A stretch of DNA of 64,000 bases from Roseobacter litoralis Och 149 (GCF_000154785.2 NC_015730.1:3720001-3784000); one strand, 5' to 3'. Shown: positions 44,143 through 53,576, counted from the stretch's first letter. Made by a program: numbers and translations. The notes: generated by a model not told the origin, from the letters alone.

Positions 44143-44948
44143 CGGCGCAGGGGAAAAAGCCTCCATCATCCAAGATTCAGTCAGTCACCAAGGTCGACGC
44201 AACGACACAGGCATCCTACCAGCTCTACTTTTCATCTGGCCTTTACGACCTGCGGTATCCAAGCCCTAACCGGATTATGTGGCAGCGGATTGAGCAGTTT
44301 TTGCATGCAGGCTCTGCCGTTCTTGATTTCGGCTGCGGCAGTGGGCGCTATCTGATGCGACTACAAGGGCGCGTTGCGCGTGCCGCTGGTTTCGATGTGA
44401 GCCCGGCCGCGTTGGACACAATCCGCGAGCGTGCAGCGCAGGCCGGATGGCACGACTTGCACATTCTCGGCCCTGCAGACACTGACATTTCAGACCATAC
44501 GCAAGCGTTTGGGAAAATGGATCTGGTGCTCTGCCTGTTTGGCGTTCTCGGTCATATTACGGATGAAAAAGCACGCGCGGATGCCTTGCTGCGCATGCGC
44601 CACGCCCTCAAACCTGAGACTGGCAGGCTGTTGATATCAGTACCGAACAGAGCCCGCCGATTTCGCGCTGAACAAGCCATGAACAAGGAAGGCTGTGGGT
44701 TGGTGCGCTATACGCGACAAACAGGTGATGGCCAGAACGTTGTATTGAATTACCAGCTGTTCGATCCCGAAAAACTGGTGCAGGAACTTGCGGCGGCAGG
44801 CTTTAACCTCCGCCGGATCGGGTGCGAGAGTGTTCTCCCTGAGAGCTGGCTATTACACAATAGCCTTGCGAGAAGGTTCGATGCAATACTGACGCCGCTG
44901 TGCCCACCCCGGTGGGGATATGGGATTTACGCCGAGGCATCTTGCTGA
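44139..44948 (+). CDS. SAM-dependent methyltransferase
   Basis: 269 residues. A TTG start (44139) overlapping the stop of the channel gene gives the most natural frame. The class I motif I is VLDFGCGSGRYLMRL near 64-78, followed by AGFDVSPAALDTIRERA and MDLVLCLFGVLGHI (motif IV region). N-terminal SYQLYFSSGLYDLRYP and a C-terminal half with RARRFRAEQAM suggest a small-molecule or ubiquinone-type methyltransferase; the substrate is unknown. Translational coupling to the channel-like gene implies a shared role. Confidence 0.78.
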   Translation: MTAQGKKPPSSKIQSVTKVDATTQASYQLYFSSGLYDLRYPSPNRIMWQRIEQFLHAGSAVLDFGCGSGRYLMRLQGRVARAAGFDVSPAALDTIRERAAQAGWHDLHILGPADTDISDHTQAFGKMDLVLCLFGVLGHITDEKARADALLRMRHALKPETGRLLISVPNRARRFRAEQAMNKEGCGLVRYTRQTGDGQNVVLNYQLFDPEKLVQELAAAGFNLRRIGCESVLPESWLLHNSLARRFDAILTPLCPPRWGYGIYAEASC

Positions 44949-45520
44949 CAGCCTGTAAGTTGGAAATGTCGGAACATCGAGCGACCGGCGTCACCATATT
45001 CTGAGCAGAAAACGGCTGCTCGCCCCACCCGCTCCCACGTCGTTTAATTCTCGTAGATCAGGTACGTTCGTGGTGCTTTCCATAAGGAGGTTCCAGCACC
45101 AAAATTGATCTGGAATCCGTCGTCCTGGCGTCTGTTGCACACTTCTCAAATGCCGATACGCCCCCTTGCGCTGTCGTGATGATATTTTCGAGCGTGACCG
45201 CCAAGCGTGCAAGTCGGGCAGTAGGACAAACGGGTATCAAAAATGTCAGACGATTGCTTATCTATCTAATATCACGTCATTATTTTTATGTCAGCCGATT
45301 TAAGACCTCTGGTACCTCGTCCAAGAAATGCGCCCAAGAGTTGCATGGGAAAATTCCGCTCCCGTAAAAAAGTCAAAATTTACGAGAGTTTGGTTGCTTT
45401 TAGACAACTTCAGGTTACGCTACGTCAAATTTCCTAGAAAGGTGGGCTGGTGTATTTTCGCCATTTGTCTCGCGGCAACATCTGTTTCGTTTCCATGTTA
45501 GCAACACAGGGGTCAGCCCT
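44949..45520. other. intergenic region before the eCIS structural operon
   Basis: About 570 bases with no supported coding frame. It becomes A/T-rich from about 45240. It must hold the promoter of the eCIS structural genes, but I can point to no clear site. The ribosome site of the next gene (AGGGGT) is at 45508-45513. Confidence 0.4.
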
Positions 45521-46093
45521 GTGATTGATCTGACGCTCAAGCTCATTTGTGACCGGTTGAACGCGCACCTGTCAGCGCTCTTTTCGGTTCCCGAGGATCT
45601 TGTGACGATCGGACCGCTGAATGATGCAGAAGGCAAACCCACAGCGGAGGCGCGCAACCGACTGACCATCTTTGTGACCAACCTTGCACAGGACAGCATG
45701 CCCAGAAACACCACCACGCGTGGTGTTGCTCAAATCGGGCAGTCGCCCCCCGTCCATCTTGATATCTACTTTATGCTCGCCTCCGGACATGATGCCGAGA
45801 TCTATGAGGAAGGGCTGAAGCTCGTGTCTGCGGCGCTGATGTTTTTTCAGTCCAATTCAGTCATGACACCTCAAAACACACCTGAAATGCCCGCAGGCAT
45901 TTCGCAGTTATCCATTGATATTGCAAACCTCAAGGTTGAAGAGATTGGCCAGTTATGGGGCAACCTCGGCGGGCGGTATGTACCTTCGGTCATGTTTAAA
46001 GTCCGCTCCGTCATCATAGACGCAGGTCTTGTCAAATCCATCACACCGCTGATCCGTGCACCCGCAAGTTCCGCCAAAGCGGAGGCAGGCTGA
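45521..46093 (+). CDS. DUF4255 protein (eCIS tube/sheath terminator family)
   Basis: 190 residues from a GTG start. It matches the DUF4255/Pvc16 N-terminal family, found in almost all eCIS loci and considered to cap or terminate the tube and sheath: an N-terminal helix MIDLTLKLICDRLNAHL, then LTIFVTNLAQDSMPRN and VHLDIYFMLASG, and ISQLSIDIANLKVEEIGQLW followed by GGRYVPSVMFKVR. It is the first gene of the structural operon, and its stop overlaps the next start (TGATG). Confidence 0.88.
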   Translation: MIDLTLKLICDRLNAHLSALFSVPEDLVTIGPLNDAEGKPTAEARNRLTIFVTNLAQDSMPRNTTTRGVAQIGQSPPVHLDIYFMLASGHDAEIYEEGLKLVSAALMFFQSNSVMTPQNTPEMPAGISQLSIDIANLKVEEIGQLWGNLGGRYVPSVMFKVRSVIIDAGLVKSITPLIRAPASSAKAEAG

Positions 46094-46830
46094 TGGGGTG
46101 GGGCGTACTCGTCGAGTTGACGATGGAGCATGAATACTATGCCCCGAACATGCCCCCAGTCACGCTGCGCCCGAACGATGCGCGCAGCTTTGACAAGGAC
46201 GGGCTATTGTTGCGTCAACAGGGGACCAAAGGGTTTGTTCTTGCTGAAGATGATGCAACCGGGCTGCCACCGCAGATCGCGATTGACCTGCATATTCAAA
46301 GCGCTGATGTGATCACGGTAACAGCCGGTGGGGACTGGAAGCAGGTCCCGCAGATTGACCTGCCAATGGGCACGGATCATGCGACGCTGGACCCGGTCAG
46401 ACCAGAGGTGATGCCGACACAAACGCCCGGTCACTGGCGCTTGGCGCAGTTGATCATAGACATCACACCCGGCGTTCATCGCAAAGTGCACGTCACATTC
46501 AAAGCCGTGTCATCGCATTGGGCCTATCACGTGATTGGTCCCGGAAATGACGAAGTGATGATCGAGGATTCAGAAGGCAGAGTATCATTTGCCCCCTTGG
46601 GGGTGACAACCTTGCCCGATGGCAGGCCCGCGAATGTCCTGCGCTCCAGCGATGCTCTGCCAGCGCGCGCACGGCCCGGACAGCGCTTCAGCTTGTCAAA
46701 ACCGGGCCCCTTCGGCCCGCGCACTCTCATTCCTGTGCTGCCCACGCCGCAGCCACTTTTCGCTACTGTGCCAGCCCCGGACGGGACAGGCGCAATCATT
46801 CAATCTGACATCTACGTCTCGATCTTTTAA
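46093..46830 (+). CDS. eCIS operon protein of unknown function
   Basis: 245 residues, not recognised. It is probably all-beta with many Pro residues in the last third (ALPARARPGQRFSLSKPGPF, PVLPTPQPLF). No signal peptide or membrane segment. It lies between the DUF4255 gene and the sheath gene, coupled to the former by a one-base overlap. A cytoplasmic particle component or assembly factor is plausible from context only. Confidence 0.72.
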   Translation: MGWGVLVELTMEHEYYAPNMPPVTLRPNDARSFDKDGLLLRQQGTKGFVLAEDDATGLPPQIAIDLHIQSADVITVTAGGDWKQVPQIDLPMGTDHATLDPVRPEVMPTQTPGHWRLAQLIIDITPGVHRKVHVTFKAVSSHWAYHVIGPGNDEVMIEDSEGRVSFAPLGVTTLPDGRPANVLRSSDALPARARPGQRFSLSKPGPFGPRTLIPVLPTPQPLFATVPAPDGTGAIIQSDIYVSIF

Positions 46831-46845
46831 AGGAGGACCCGCAGC

Positions 46846-49233
46846 ATGGTCATGAAAACCCCCGGCGTCTACATTGTCGAAAAAAGCGCCTTTCCCAACT
46901 CCGTCGTACAGGTCGCCACGGCGGTTCCGGCGTTTATCGGCTATACCGAAAAAGCAGTGAACGGGAACGTATCCCTGCACGAAATTCCGATGAAGATCAC
47001 CTCAATCTCGGAGTTTCACAACTACTTCGGTGGCGCGTCTGAGCCCATTTTTGACATCAAGCCATTTGAAGAGCGAGCATCCCCGCAGCCTTATGGCGAC
47101 GACGCCGATATGGCGACAGCCGCCGAGCTGCCGCAGGCAGTGTTCACCGTTGACGGCCCGGCTGGTCCCGTAAAATACGAACTTATTCAGACCAACACCG
47201 CATTCACGCTTTATAGTGCCATGCGCGCCTTTTTCCTGAATGGGGGCGGCACATGTTACGTCACCTCGATCGGGTCCTACAAAGATCAGATTGATTCAGG
47301 CGCGATGCTCAAAGCCATTACCCGGCTGGAAAAAGAGCCTGAACCGACGATGCTGGTCATTCCTGAGACCACCCGTCTGAACCGCCAGAATTCGCTCAAG
47401 GTGCAACAACAGATGTTGGCGCATTGTGGATATACGATGAAGAACCGCTTTGCCATTCTGGACATCCACGGTGGGTATCTCGATGAACGCAGCCCGCGCG
47501 GCGACCCTATCAAATGTTTCCGCAACGATGCTGGCACCAGCTATCTTGATTATGGTGCCGCTTACTATCCATGGCTCGACAGCGCTGTCTATCAGTCGCG
47601 CGACTTCAGCTTTGAAAACATAAACCTGAAAAAAAGCCGCAACACGTTCATTTCGCTGCTGAAGACCAGTGTCAAAATGGACAAGGCAATCGTACCCGAG
47701 ATCCTGAAAGTGGGCACGGCCGTGGTATCCGGTGACTTTACGGTCTCCGTAACGGCGGGCGGTATATCTGTCATCAAAGGGTCAGACATCCACGCAGCGG
47801 ACGATCTGGCAGACGCCGCAGAGCTGAAATACAAGGTTGTCGGCGCTCCCAAGGATGCAACTGACAAAGAGGCTGCTACCGATTTGGTCGCGGATATGAA
47901 GGGCAAGATCGTCGTCGCCGCAAAGAACGCAACCGATGATGCGCTCAAAGAAGCCGACCCGGCGTATGAATTCACTCAAAAAGACGTCGACGATCAGAAA
48001 GTGCGCTACGTGCACACCGACGCGTCCGGCGGCGACGGCTTTTTCGAGCTGGTGATCACCGATAATGAAGGCGTTCAGACATCTGCCCGTAAGATCGCTG
48101 TCATGATCGGCAGTGACGTACTTGCTTTGCCAGATGTAAAAAAGAAAAAGCCCGTGACGATTCCTATCGCGGAAGACGGTGTAACGATCGACAACGTCGT
48201 CTTGCTTGGTGCCGATGAAATCGACGCGGTGGCACGTCAAAATGAGGATGACGCGGTCAAAAGCGCGACTGAAGCGATCCTGGCCCTTCCGGATAATGCA
48301 ACGGATGAGGCGAAAGAGAAGGCGAACAAGGAACTTGCGGACGCGAAGGCCGCTGTCGTTGTCGCGTTCAAAGACAAAACGCTGACCCGTAAGGACATCG
48401 GCGTCTGGGAAGTCAAAGGCACAGAGGCCATCGTCTTCACACCGGACCCGGCACTCGACCGGGCGGAGACATCAGTGCGCTATAAACTGATGGCAGGTGG
48501 CGAGTTGTCCAAGCCTAAGGAGATCAAAATCCTCATCGACGGTATTTCCGGAGACGATGCGACCGATGATCAAGCCGCTAAGACAATCGACAAGACGATG
48601 CGCGTCGTTGCGCCGCTATACACCGATGTCATGAACGCCATCACCAAATATATGAACACCATGCCACCGGCTGCGGCGATGGCCGGTATCTACACGGCAG
48701 TGGATAACACGCGTGGCGTCTGGAAAGCGCCTGCGAATGTGTCCGTTGCCGGGGTGACGGGACCGATGGTCAACATCGACCATGCACAGCAAGAAAACCT
48801 CAACGTTTCGACAACAGGCAAATCGATCAATGCGATCCGGCCGTTTGTGGGCGAAGGAACATTGGTCTGGGGCGCGCGAACGCTTGACGGCAACTCGCTG
48901 GACTGGCGCTATATCAACGTGCGCCGCACCATGATCATGATCGAGGAATCAATCCGGCTGGCCGCAAAAGCCTATGTGTTTGAACCCAATACGGCGCAGA
49001 CATGGGTGACAATCCGGTCGATGATCGAAAACTTCCTGACGTCAGTCTGGAAAGCGGGCGGCCTTGCAGGCGCGGTGCCAACGGATGCGTTCAGTGTCCA
49101 TGTCGGTCTGGGTCAGACGATGACGCCGGTGGATATTCTGGAAGGCAAATTGCTGATCACCGTGCTGGTGGCCGTGACGCGCCCTGCGGAATTCATCGAG
49201 ATCACGTTCCAGCAACAAATGCAGAAATCATAA
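46846..49233 (+). CDS. contractile sheath protein with large inserted domain
   Basis: 795 residues. The N-terminal sheath part (1-284) contains KTPGVYIVEKSAFPNSVVQV, VPAFIGYTEKA and NRFAILDIHGG. The C-terminal sheath core (about 586-795) has IYTAVDNTRGVWKAPANVSV and ending EFIEITFQQQMQ. About 300 residues are inserted between them. The insert includes FTQKDVDDQKVRYVHTD (376 onward, cadherin/CSPG-repeat-like) and LTRKDIGVWEVKGTEAIVFT (513 onward, CshA-fibril-repeat-like). Without the insert it would be an ordinary eCIS sheath. Such an insert would project from the sheath surface. An AAAGGAGG ribosome site lies upstream. Confidence 0.9.
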   Translation: MVMKTPGVYIVEKSAFPNSVVQVATAVPAFIGYTEKAVNGNVSLHEIPMKITSISEFHNYFGGASEPIFDIKPFEERASPQPYGDDADMATAAELPQAVFTVDGPAGPVKYELIQTNTAFTLYSAMRAFFLNGGGTCYVTSIGSYKDQIDSGAMLKAITRLEKEPEPTMLVIPETTRLNRQNSLKVQQQMLAHCGYTMKNRFAILDIHGGYLDERSPRGDPIKCFRNDAGTSYLDYGAAYYPWLDSAVYQSRDFSFENINLKKSRNTFISLLKTSVKMDKAIVPEILKVGTAVVSGDFTVSVTAGGISVIKGSDIHAADDLADAAELKYKVVGAPKDATDKEAATDLVADMKGKIVVAAKNATDDALKEADPAYEFTQKDVDDQKVRYVHTDASGGDGFFELVITDNEGVQTSARKIAVMIGSDVLALPDVKKKKPVTIPIAEDGVTIDNVVLLGADEIDAVARQNEDDAVKSATEAILALPDNATDEAKEKANKELADAKAAVVVAFKDKTLTRKDIGVWEVKGTEAIVFTPDPALDRAETSVRYKLMAGGELSKPKEIKILIDGISGDDATDDQAAKTIDKTMRVVAPLYTDVMNAITKYMNTMPPAAAMAGIYTAVDNTRGVWKAPANVSVAGVTGPMVNIDHAQQENLNVSTTGKSINAIRPFVGEGTLVWGARTLDGNSLDWRYINVRRTMIMIEESIRLAAKAYVFEPNTAQTWVTIRSMIENFLTSVWKAGGLAGAVPTDAFSVHVGLGQTMTPVDILEGKLLITVLVAVTRPAEFIEITFQQQMQKS

Positions 49234-49258
49234 GAATTGAAAAAGAAGGATAAGAATT

Positions 49259-49717
49259 ATGGCAGATGATGGCTCCGCCCAAACAACAGCAATCTGGCCG
49301 CTTCCCAAGTTCCACTTTCAGGTAAAATGGGACGACACGGAACTGGCTTTTCAGGAAGTCTCGGGTCTCGACATCGAGTCCGAAGCACTTGAATACCGCG
49401 CAGGCAACAACCCGGTTTTCTCCAAGATCAAAATGCCGGGCATGATCAAATACAGCAACATCACCATGAAAAAGGGCGTATTCGTCAAAGACAATGCGTT
49501 GTTTGACTGGTTTACAGAAATCAAGATGAATGTGATCAAACGCAAGGCGATCACGATTTCTTTGCTGGATGAAGCGCAAGCGCCGACGATGGTGTGGAAG
49601 GTTCAAAACGCCTTTCCGATCAAGGTCACGGGCACCGATTTAAAAGCTGAGGGCAATGAGGTCGCGGTGGAAAGCATCGAGATCGCGCACGAAGGCTTTG
49701 TTATCGAGAACGCCTGA
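49259..49717 (+). CDS. inner tube protein (Afp1/Pvc1 type)
   Basis: 152 residues, phage-T4-gp19-like tube subunit: FHFQVKWDDTELAFQEVSGL, then MPGMIKYSNITMKKGVF, and a C-terminal beta strand IEIAHEGFVIEN. Tube proteins of this family stack as hexameric rings inside the sheath. It follows the sheath gene by 25 bases. It is the first of two tube-family genes; it is probably the main tube subunit. Confidence 0.92.
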   Translation: MADDGSAQTTAIWPLPKFHFQVKWDDTELAFQEVSGLDIESEALEYRAGNNPVFSKIKMPGMIKYSNITMKKGVFVKDNALFDWFTEIKMNVIKRKAITISLLDEAQAPTMVWKVQNAFPIKVTGTDLKAEGNEVAVESIEIAHEGFVIENA

Positions 49718-49722
49718 CGCCT

Positions 49723-50178
49723 ATGGATCCGCTTAACCCGCCTGTTGCGTTTCATTTTTCGGTCATGTTCGTGGGGGGAACGCCCGCTGTGCCGGACATG
49801 GCGTTTCAGGAGGTGTCCGGCCTTGAAAGCGGCCTCGAGACCGAAGCGTTGGTTGAAGGGGGCGAGAACCGCTTCGTTCACCAACTGCCCAAGCCTCTCA
49901 AACAGGGCAATCTCAAGCTCAAGCGTGGGATGACGACAACGGACAGCGGTCTGGTGAAGTGGTGCAAGGCCACGATCGAAAACGACTTGGCCAAACCAAT
50001 CGAACCCAAGGACATTACGGTGTCGTTGTTGAATGAAGAGCGTGACCCGGTGGCCGTCTGGTCCATCGGGAACGCCTATCCGGTCAAGTGGACGGTAGGA
50101 GGATTTGACGCGATGAAAAATGAACTGGCCGTCGAAACAATCGAACTGGCCTACACTACCCTGAAGAGGAAAACCTGA
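49723..50178 (+). CDS. second tube protein (Afp5/Pvc5 type)
   Basis: 151 residues of the same T4-gp19-like fold: VAFHFSVMFVGGTPAVPDMA, FQEVSGLESGLETEALVEGG and ETIELAYTTLKR. eCIS loci typically encode a main tube protein and one that adapts the tube to the spike complex; from its position after the first tube gene and before the LysM gene this is the adaptor. Its stop overlaps the next start by one base. Confidence 0.9.
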   Translation: MDPLNPPVAFHFSVMFVGGTPAVPDMAFQEVSGLESGLETEALVEGGENRFVHQLPKPLKQGNLKLKRGMTTTDSGLVKWCKATIENDLAKPIEPKDITVSLLNEERDPVAVWSIGNAYPVKWTVGGFDAMKNELAVETIELAYTTLKRKT

Positions 50179-50351
50179 TGGCTGTCGAGATTGGAACGCT
50201 GGTCTTGAAAGGCCGCTTTGGCCCCGCCGAGCCGGACACCGCGCAGGCGCAACCCGACCTGAGTGATGCGTTCGAAGCACTCAGGCACGAAGTGTTGCGC
50301 GAAGTGGATCAAAAGCTGGAACAAGCGGCGCGCCGCGCGCGGGAGCGTTGA
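50178..50351 (+). CDS. DUF5908 small eCIS protein
   Basis: 57 residues, starting MAVEIGTLVLKGRFGP and ending in a charged helix (ALRHEVLREVDQKLEQAARR). DUF5908 proteins of about this size are encoded at this exact place (between the tube adaptor and the LysM protein) in many eCIS operons. Start ATG overlaps the previous stop. The function is unknown; by position it corresponds to Afp6. Confidence 0.82.
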   Translation: MAVEIGTLVLKGRFGPAEPDTAQAQPDLSDAFEALRHEVLREVDQKLEQAARRARER

Positions 50352-50354
50352 TCA

Positions 50355-51041
50355 GTGGCCAAGCTCAAAATCATCAAATGTGCGATCAAATCGAGCAAGA
50401 TCGAACCCAAAAGCGGGGCGGCGAACACATTTCAGGCGACGATCAACCCGGAGAGCTATAAGCACAACTATTCGCTTCAATATACCGGCACCAAAAACAA
50501 CAAGGATGCGCCCGTTGGAAAGTCGGGCACAGTGCCCAAGTACTCGATGGCTGATCCTGAAAAGATCGGTTTTTCGATCACCGTAGATGGGACAGGCGTC
50601 GTGCCGGACGCCAAGGGAAAGACGGTTGCCGCGCAGATCGATCAACTGCGCAAGATCGTCTATGACTATGACGGTGATGAACACGAGCCAACGGCCGTCA
50701 AGATCATCTGGGGAAAGGGCCTGAAGGCGTTTTTCGGCAGGCTGACCGACATGGCCGTGGATTATACGTTGTTTCATCCCGATGGGACCGCCTTGCGCGC
50801 CAAGATTACGATGAATTTCATCGAGGCCCGAACCGCGGCGCAAGAGGCGCTGGAGGCCAAACGGCGCTCGCCCGATCTGACCCATGTCGTGCGTGTGCAA
50901 AGCGGCGATACTCTCCCGATGCTCTGCTACCGTATTTACAAGGACGCGGGCAAATACCTCACTATTGCCGCCTTCAACGACTTAGACAGCTTTAGGGATC
51001 TGGAGCCAAACACACTGCTTCGTTTCCCGCCGATTAGGTGA
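50355..51041 (+). CDS. LysM-containing baseplate hub protein (Afp7/Pvc7 type)
   Basis: 228 residues from a GTG start (MAKLKIIKCAIK). The N-terminal about 165 residues are tube-initiator-like (FQATINPESYKHNYSLQYTG). The C-terminus is a LysM-type segment (HVVRVQSGDTLPMLCYRIYK, LEPNTLLRFPPI) as in gp53-like proteins of contractile tails. It joins the tube to the spike and baseplate. It is ten bases before the spike gene. Confidence 0.87.
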   Translation: MAKLKIIKCAIKSSKIEPKSGAANTFQATINPESYKHNYSLQYTGTKNNKDAPVGKSGTVPKYSMADPEKIGFSITVDGTGVVPDAKGKTVAAQIDQLRKIVYDYDGDEHEPTAVKIIWGKGLKAFFGRLTDMAVDYTLFHPDGTALRAKITMNFIEARTAAQEALEAKRRSPDLTHVVRVQSGDTLPMLCYRIYKDAGKYLTIAAFNDLDSFRDLEPNTLLRFPPIR

Positions 51042-51050
51042 TAAAAAGCC

Positions 51051-52817
51051 ATGCCAGCAAGCCCATTAGACAATTCAGATGGCCCGCTTACCATTTCAGT
51101 GAAAGCTGATGGTGACGAAGTACCTGATTATCTGTCGATCCAGGCGATTTACGTCACATATGAACTCAACCGTATTCCCGAGGCGACGGTTGTCATTCAA
51201 TCCGACTCTGTGGAAATTGACGAGTTCGAAGAATTGGACAGTGATCTGTTTGGTCTGGGTGTTAAAATTGAAATCAGCGCAGGGTTTGGCGATTCCGGAT
51301 ATCAGAAACTGTTCACAGGCATTGTGATCTCGCAGCGCGCCCGGCTCGACGCGCAACAGGGCGCAAGATTGGAAGTGATGTGTCGTGACAAGGCTCTCAA
51401 GCTGACCGAAACACGCAGTTCGGCACCTTATGAAGAGATGAACGATAGCGATGTGATGAAAGGAATAATCACGGAAGCTGGGCTAACGAGTGACGTTGAC
51501 AAAGTCGAAACCAGCGTAGGTACGCAGTTGCGCATCGGCGCGACCGACTGGGACTTTCTCCGCTTGCTGGCCGATCGAAACGGCTTTGTGCTGGCCGTCA
51601 AGGACGGAGAAATCAAGGTCACCAAGCCGGACAGTTCGGTTGAATCAGCGTTGCTGGTAACTTTCGGCAATGACATTATCGATTTTGACATCTCTTTGGA
51701 TAGCAGTCGCTCAATCAAGGATGCCGCACAGGACGCATGGGATGAAGCCAGCCAGGAGCGCGTGTCAGGCCCCAGCAGTTACAAGCCAAAGCTCAGTTTT
51801 GGAGAAACCAAGTACAAAAGTTTCGCAGAAAACCTCGGGGATCGTGCGCACAAGATAAGCACATCACGCGAAGTGGATGCAGCAGACCTCAAGGAGATGG
51901 CCAATGCCCGCGTCATGCGGTCTGAACTGGCGGCTGTTTCCGGTACGGTGTCTTTCCCGGGCTGCGGTAAAATCTGGCCGTTGGATGTTCTTGAAATTTC
52001 CAACACGGGGAAGCGCTTTGGCGGCGACGGTCTGGTTACGGCGGTCTCTCACACAATCGAGTCCGGCCAGTGGACCACGCAAACGCGGCTGGGCTTGCCG
52101 CCCGACTGGACCAGCGACAGCGTTGGTCTGGCTGCCCCTGCGGCTGAGGCCATAACAACCCCGATCCATGGACTCCAGATTGGAAAGGTCGTTCAACTGA
52201 CAGACGATCCCTTGGGCAAGCAGCGCATTCAGATCTCTCTCCCGATGATAGGTGCGGATGGTGCGGATGTCTGGGCGCGCTATGCGCAACCCTATGCGTC
52301 GGACGGGGCGGGCATCCAGTTTCTCCCGGAGGTGGATGACGAGGTGATTGTCGCATTTCTGAACGCGGACCCCAATGCGCCGGTTATCGTCGGATCACTG
52401 CACAACGACAAAGCAAAACGCCCTGAAATAGAAACCGAAGAAAACAAAATCAAAACGATAGTGACGCGCGAAAAACTGAAGGTGATCTTTGATGATGAAA
52501 AGAAGATCATTACCGTTGAAACACCGGGTGGTCACAAACTGGTCATGGATGACGAGCAGAGCAGTTTCAGCATGGAAGACATGAACGGCAATGCCATCGT
52601 CATGGATAGCTCGGGCATCGCGCTGACCTCAGACAACGACATCACGCTGACCGCAACGGGCAAAATAGAGGCTGAGGCCACAATGGACGCGACAATATCC
52701 GGGCAAAACGTGACCTGCGAGGGACAGATCGGATTTACCGGCTCTGGCGGTGCGACGGCTGAGGTATCGGCGGGCGGTCAGACAAAAATCGAAGGCGCCA
52801 TGGTGATGATAAACTAA
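51051..52817 (+). CDS. VgrG-like spike protein (Afp8/Pvc8 type)
   Basis: 588 residues. The N-terminal gp27-like hub (about 1-330) includes GFGDSGYQKLFTGIVISQRA. A gp5-type OB fold follows at about 370-450 (IGKVVQLTDDPLGKQRIQIS, IQFLPEVDDEVIVAFLNADP) and then a beta-helical needle of short repeats to the C-terminus (NAIVMDSSGIALTSDNDITL). It forms the trimeric puncturing spike. No extra C-terminal effector domain is seen. Confidence 0.92.
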   Translation: MPASPLDNSDGPLTISVKADGDEVPDYLSIQAIYVTYELNRIPEATVVIQSDSVEIDEFEELDSDLFGLGVKIEISAGFGDSGYQKLFTGIVISQRARLDAQQGARLEVMCRDKALKLTETRSSAPYEEMNDSDVMKGIITEAGLTSDVDKVETSVGTQLRIGATDWDFLRLLADRNGFVLAVKDGEIKVTKPDSSVESALLVTFGNDIIDFDISLDSSRSIKDAAQDAWDEASQERVSGPSSYKPKLSFGETKYKSFAENLGDRAHKISTSREVDAADLKEMANARVMRSELAAVSGTVSFPGCGKIWPLDVLEISNTGKRFGGDGLVTAVSHTIESGQWTTQTRLGLPPDWTSDSVGLAAPAAEAITTPIHGLQIGKVVQLTDDPLGKQRIQISLPMIGADGADVWARYAQPYASDGAGIQFLPEVDDEVIVAFLNADPNAPVIVGSLHNDKAKRPEIETEENKIKTIVTREKLKVIFDDEKKIITVETPGGHKLVMDDEQSSFSMEDMNGNAIVMDSSGIALTSDNDITLTATGKIEAEATMDATISGQNVTCEGQIGFTGSGGATAEVSAGGQTKIEGAMVMIN

Positions 52818-52843
52818 CATCAATTGGAAAGGGGGCGGGGGAA

Positions 52844-53134
52844 ATGCCACCAGCAGCAAGACTAACCGATATGCAGACCTGTCCGATGGTGACAGGCATT
52901 GTCCCACATGTGGGCGGCATCATTGCGGGACCGGGTGAGGCAACCGTCCTGATCGCCAAGATGCCTGCCGCCGTCGTGGGGGACAATTGCATTTGCGTCG
53001 GCCCCCCAGCGACAATTGCGAAGGGTTCGGCAACCGTATTGATCGGCGGCAAACCGGCTGCACGCATGGGCGATACGACATCGCACGGTGGCAGTATCGT
53101 CGCTGGCGCACCAACAGTGATCATAGGAGGTTGA
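52844..53134 (+). CDS. PAAR-domain spike tip
   Basis: 96 residues, almost entirely PAAR repeats: PAARLTDMQTCPMVTGIVPH, then PGEATVLIAKMPAAVVGD, IGGKPAARMGDTTSHGG. It forms the metal-bound cone that caps the VgrG-like spike. No toxin extension. It directly follows the spike gene and is one base before the gp25 gene. Confidence 0.94.
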   Translation: MPPAARLTDMQTCPMVTGIVPHVGGIIAGPGEATVLIAKMPAAVVGDNCICVGPPATIAKGSATVLIGGKPAARMGDTTSHGGSIVAGAPTVIIGG

Positions 53135-53135
53135 T

Positions 53136-53573
53136 ATGTCGGAGAATGATCCGGGCTTTCTGGGACGCGGCTGGCATTTCCCACCCACCTTTGACCCGGC
53201 AACCGGCGAGGTTCAGATGGTTCAATCCGAACCGGATATCGAAGAAAGCCTGTGTATTCTGATGGCAACCCGACCCGGAGAACGGATCATGCAGCCTGCT
53301 TATGGCTGCCGCCTGCATGACTATGTGTTTGAAACCAACGATGGAGAAACAGAAGCCGCAATCGAAACTGCCATCCGACAGGCCATTCTCTTTTTCGAAC
53401 CGCGCATCACGCTGCATGAAGTCAGCGTGGATACAACAGACTGGATGGGTGGCAAGATGCGGGTGTCATTGGACTATACTGTGGATCAGACAAATTCGCG
53501 TTCTAACATGGTTTACCCGTTCTACATCCATGAGGGCACTCTGGTGGCCGATACCCCCATGCTGGCGATGTAG
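53136..53573 (+). CDS. gp25-like baseplate wedge protein (Afp9/Pvc9 type)
   Basis: 145 residues with the lysozyme-like gp25 fold: LGRGWHFPPTFDPATGEVQM, IEESLCILMATRPGERIMQP (the conserved RPGER motif) and ETAIRQAILFFEPRITL. gp25 staples the sheath to the baseplate in all contractile systems. It follows the PAAR gene by one base and precedes the lipoprotein gene by three. Confidence 0.94.
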   Translation: MSENDPGFLGRGWHFPPTFDPATGEVQMVQSEPDIEESLCILMATRPGERIMQPAYGCRLHDYVFETNDGETEAAIETAIRQAILFFEPRITLHEVSVDTTDWMGGKMRVSLDYTVDQTNSRSNMVYPFYIHEGTLVADTPMLAM

Positions 53574-53576
53574 GAC

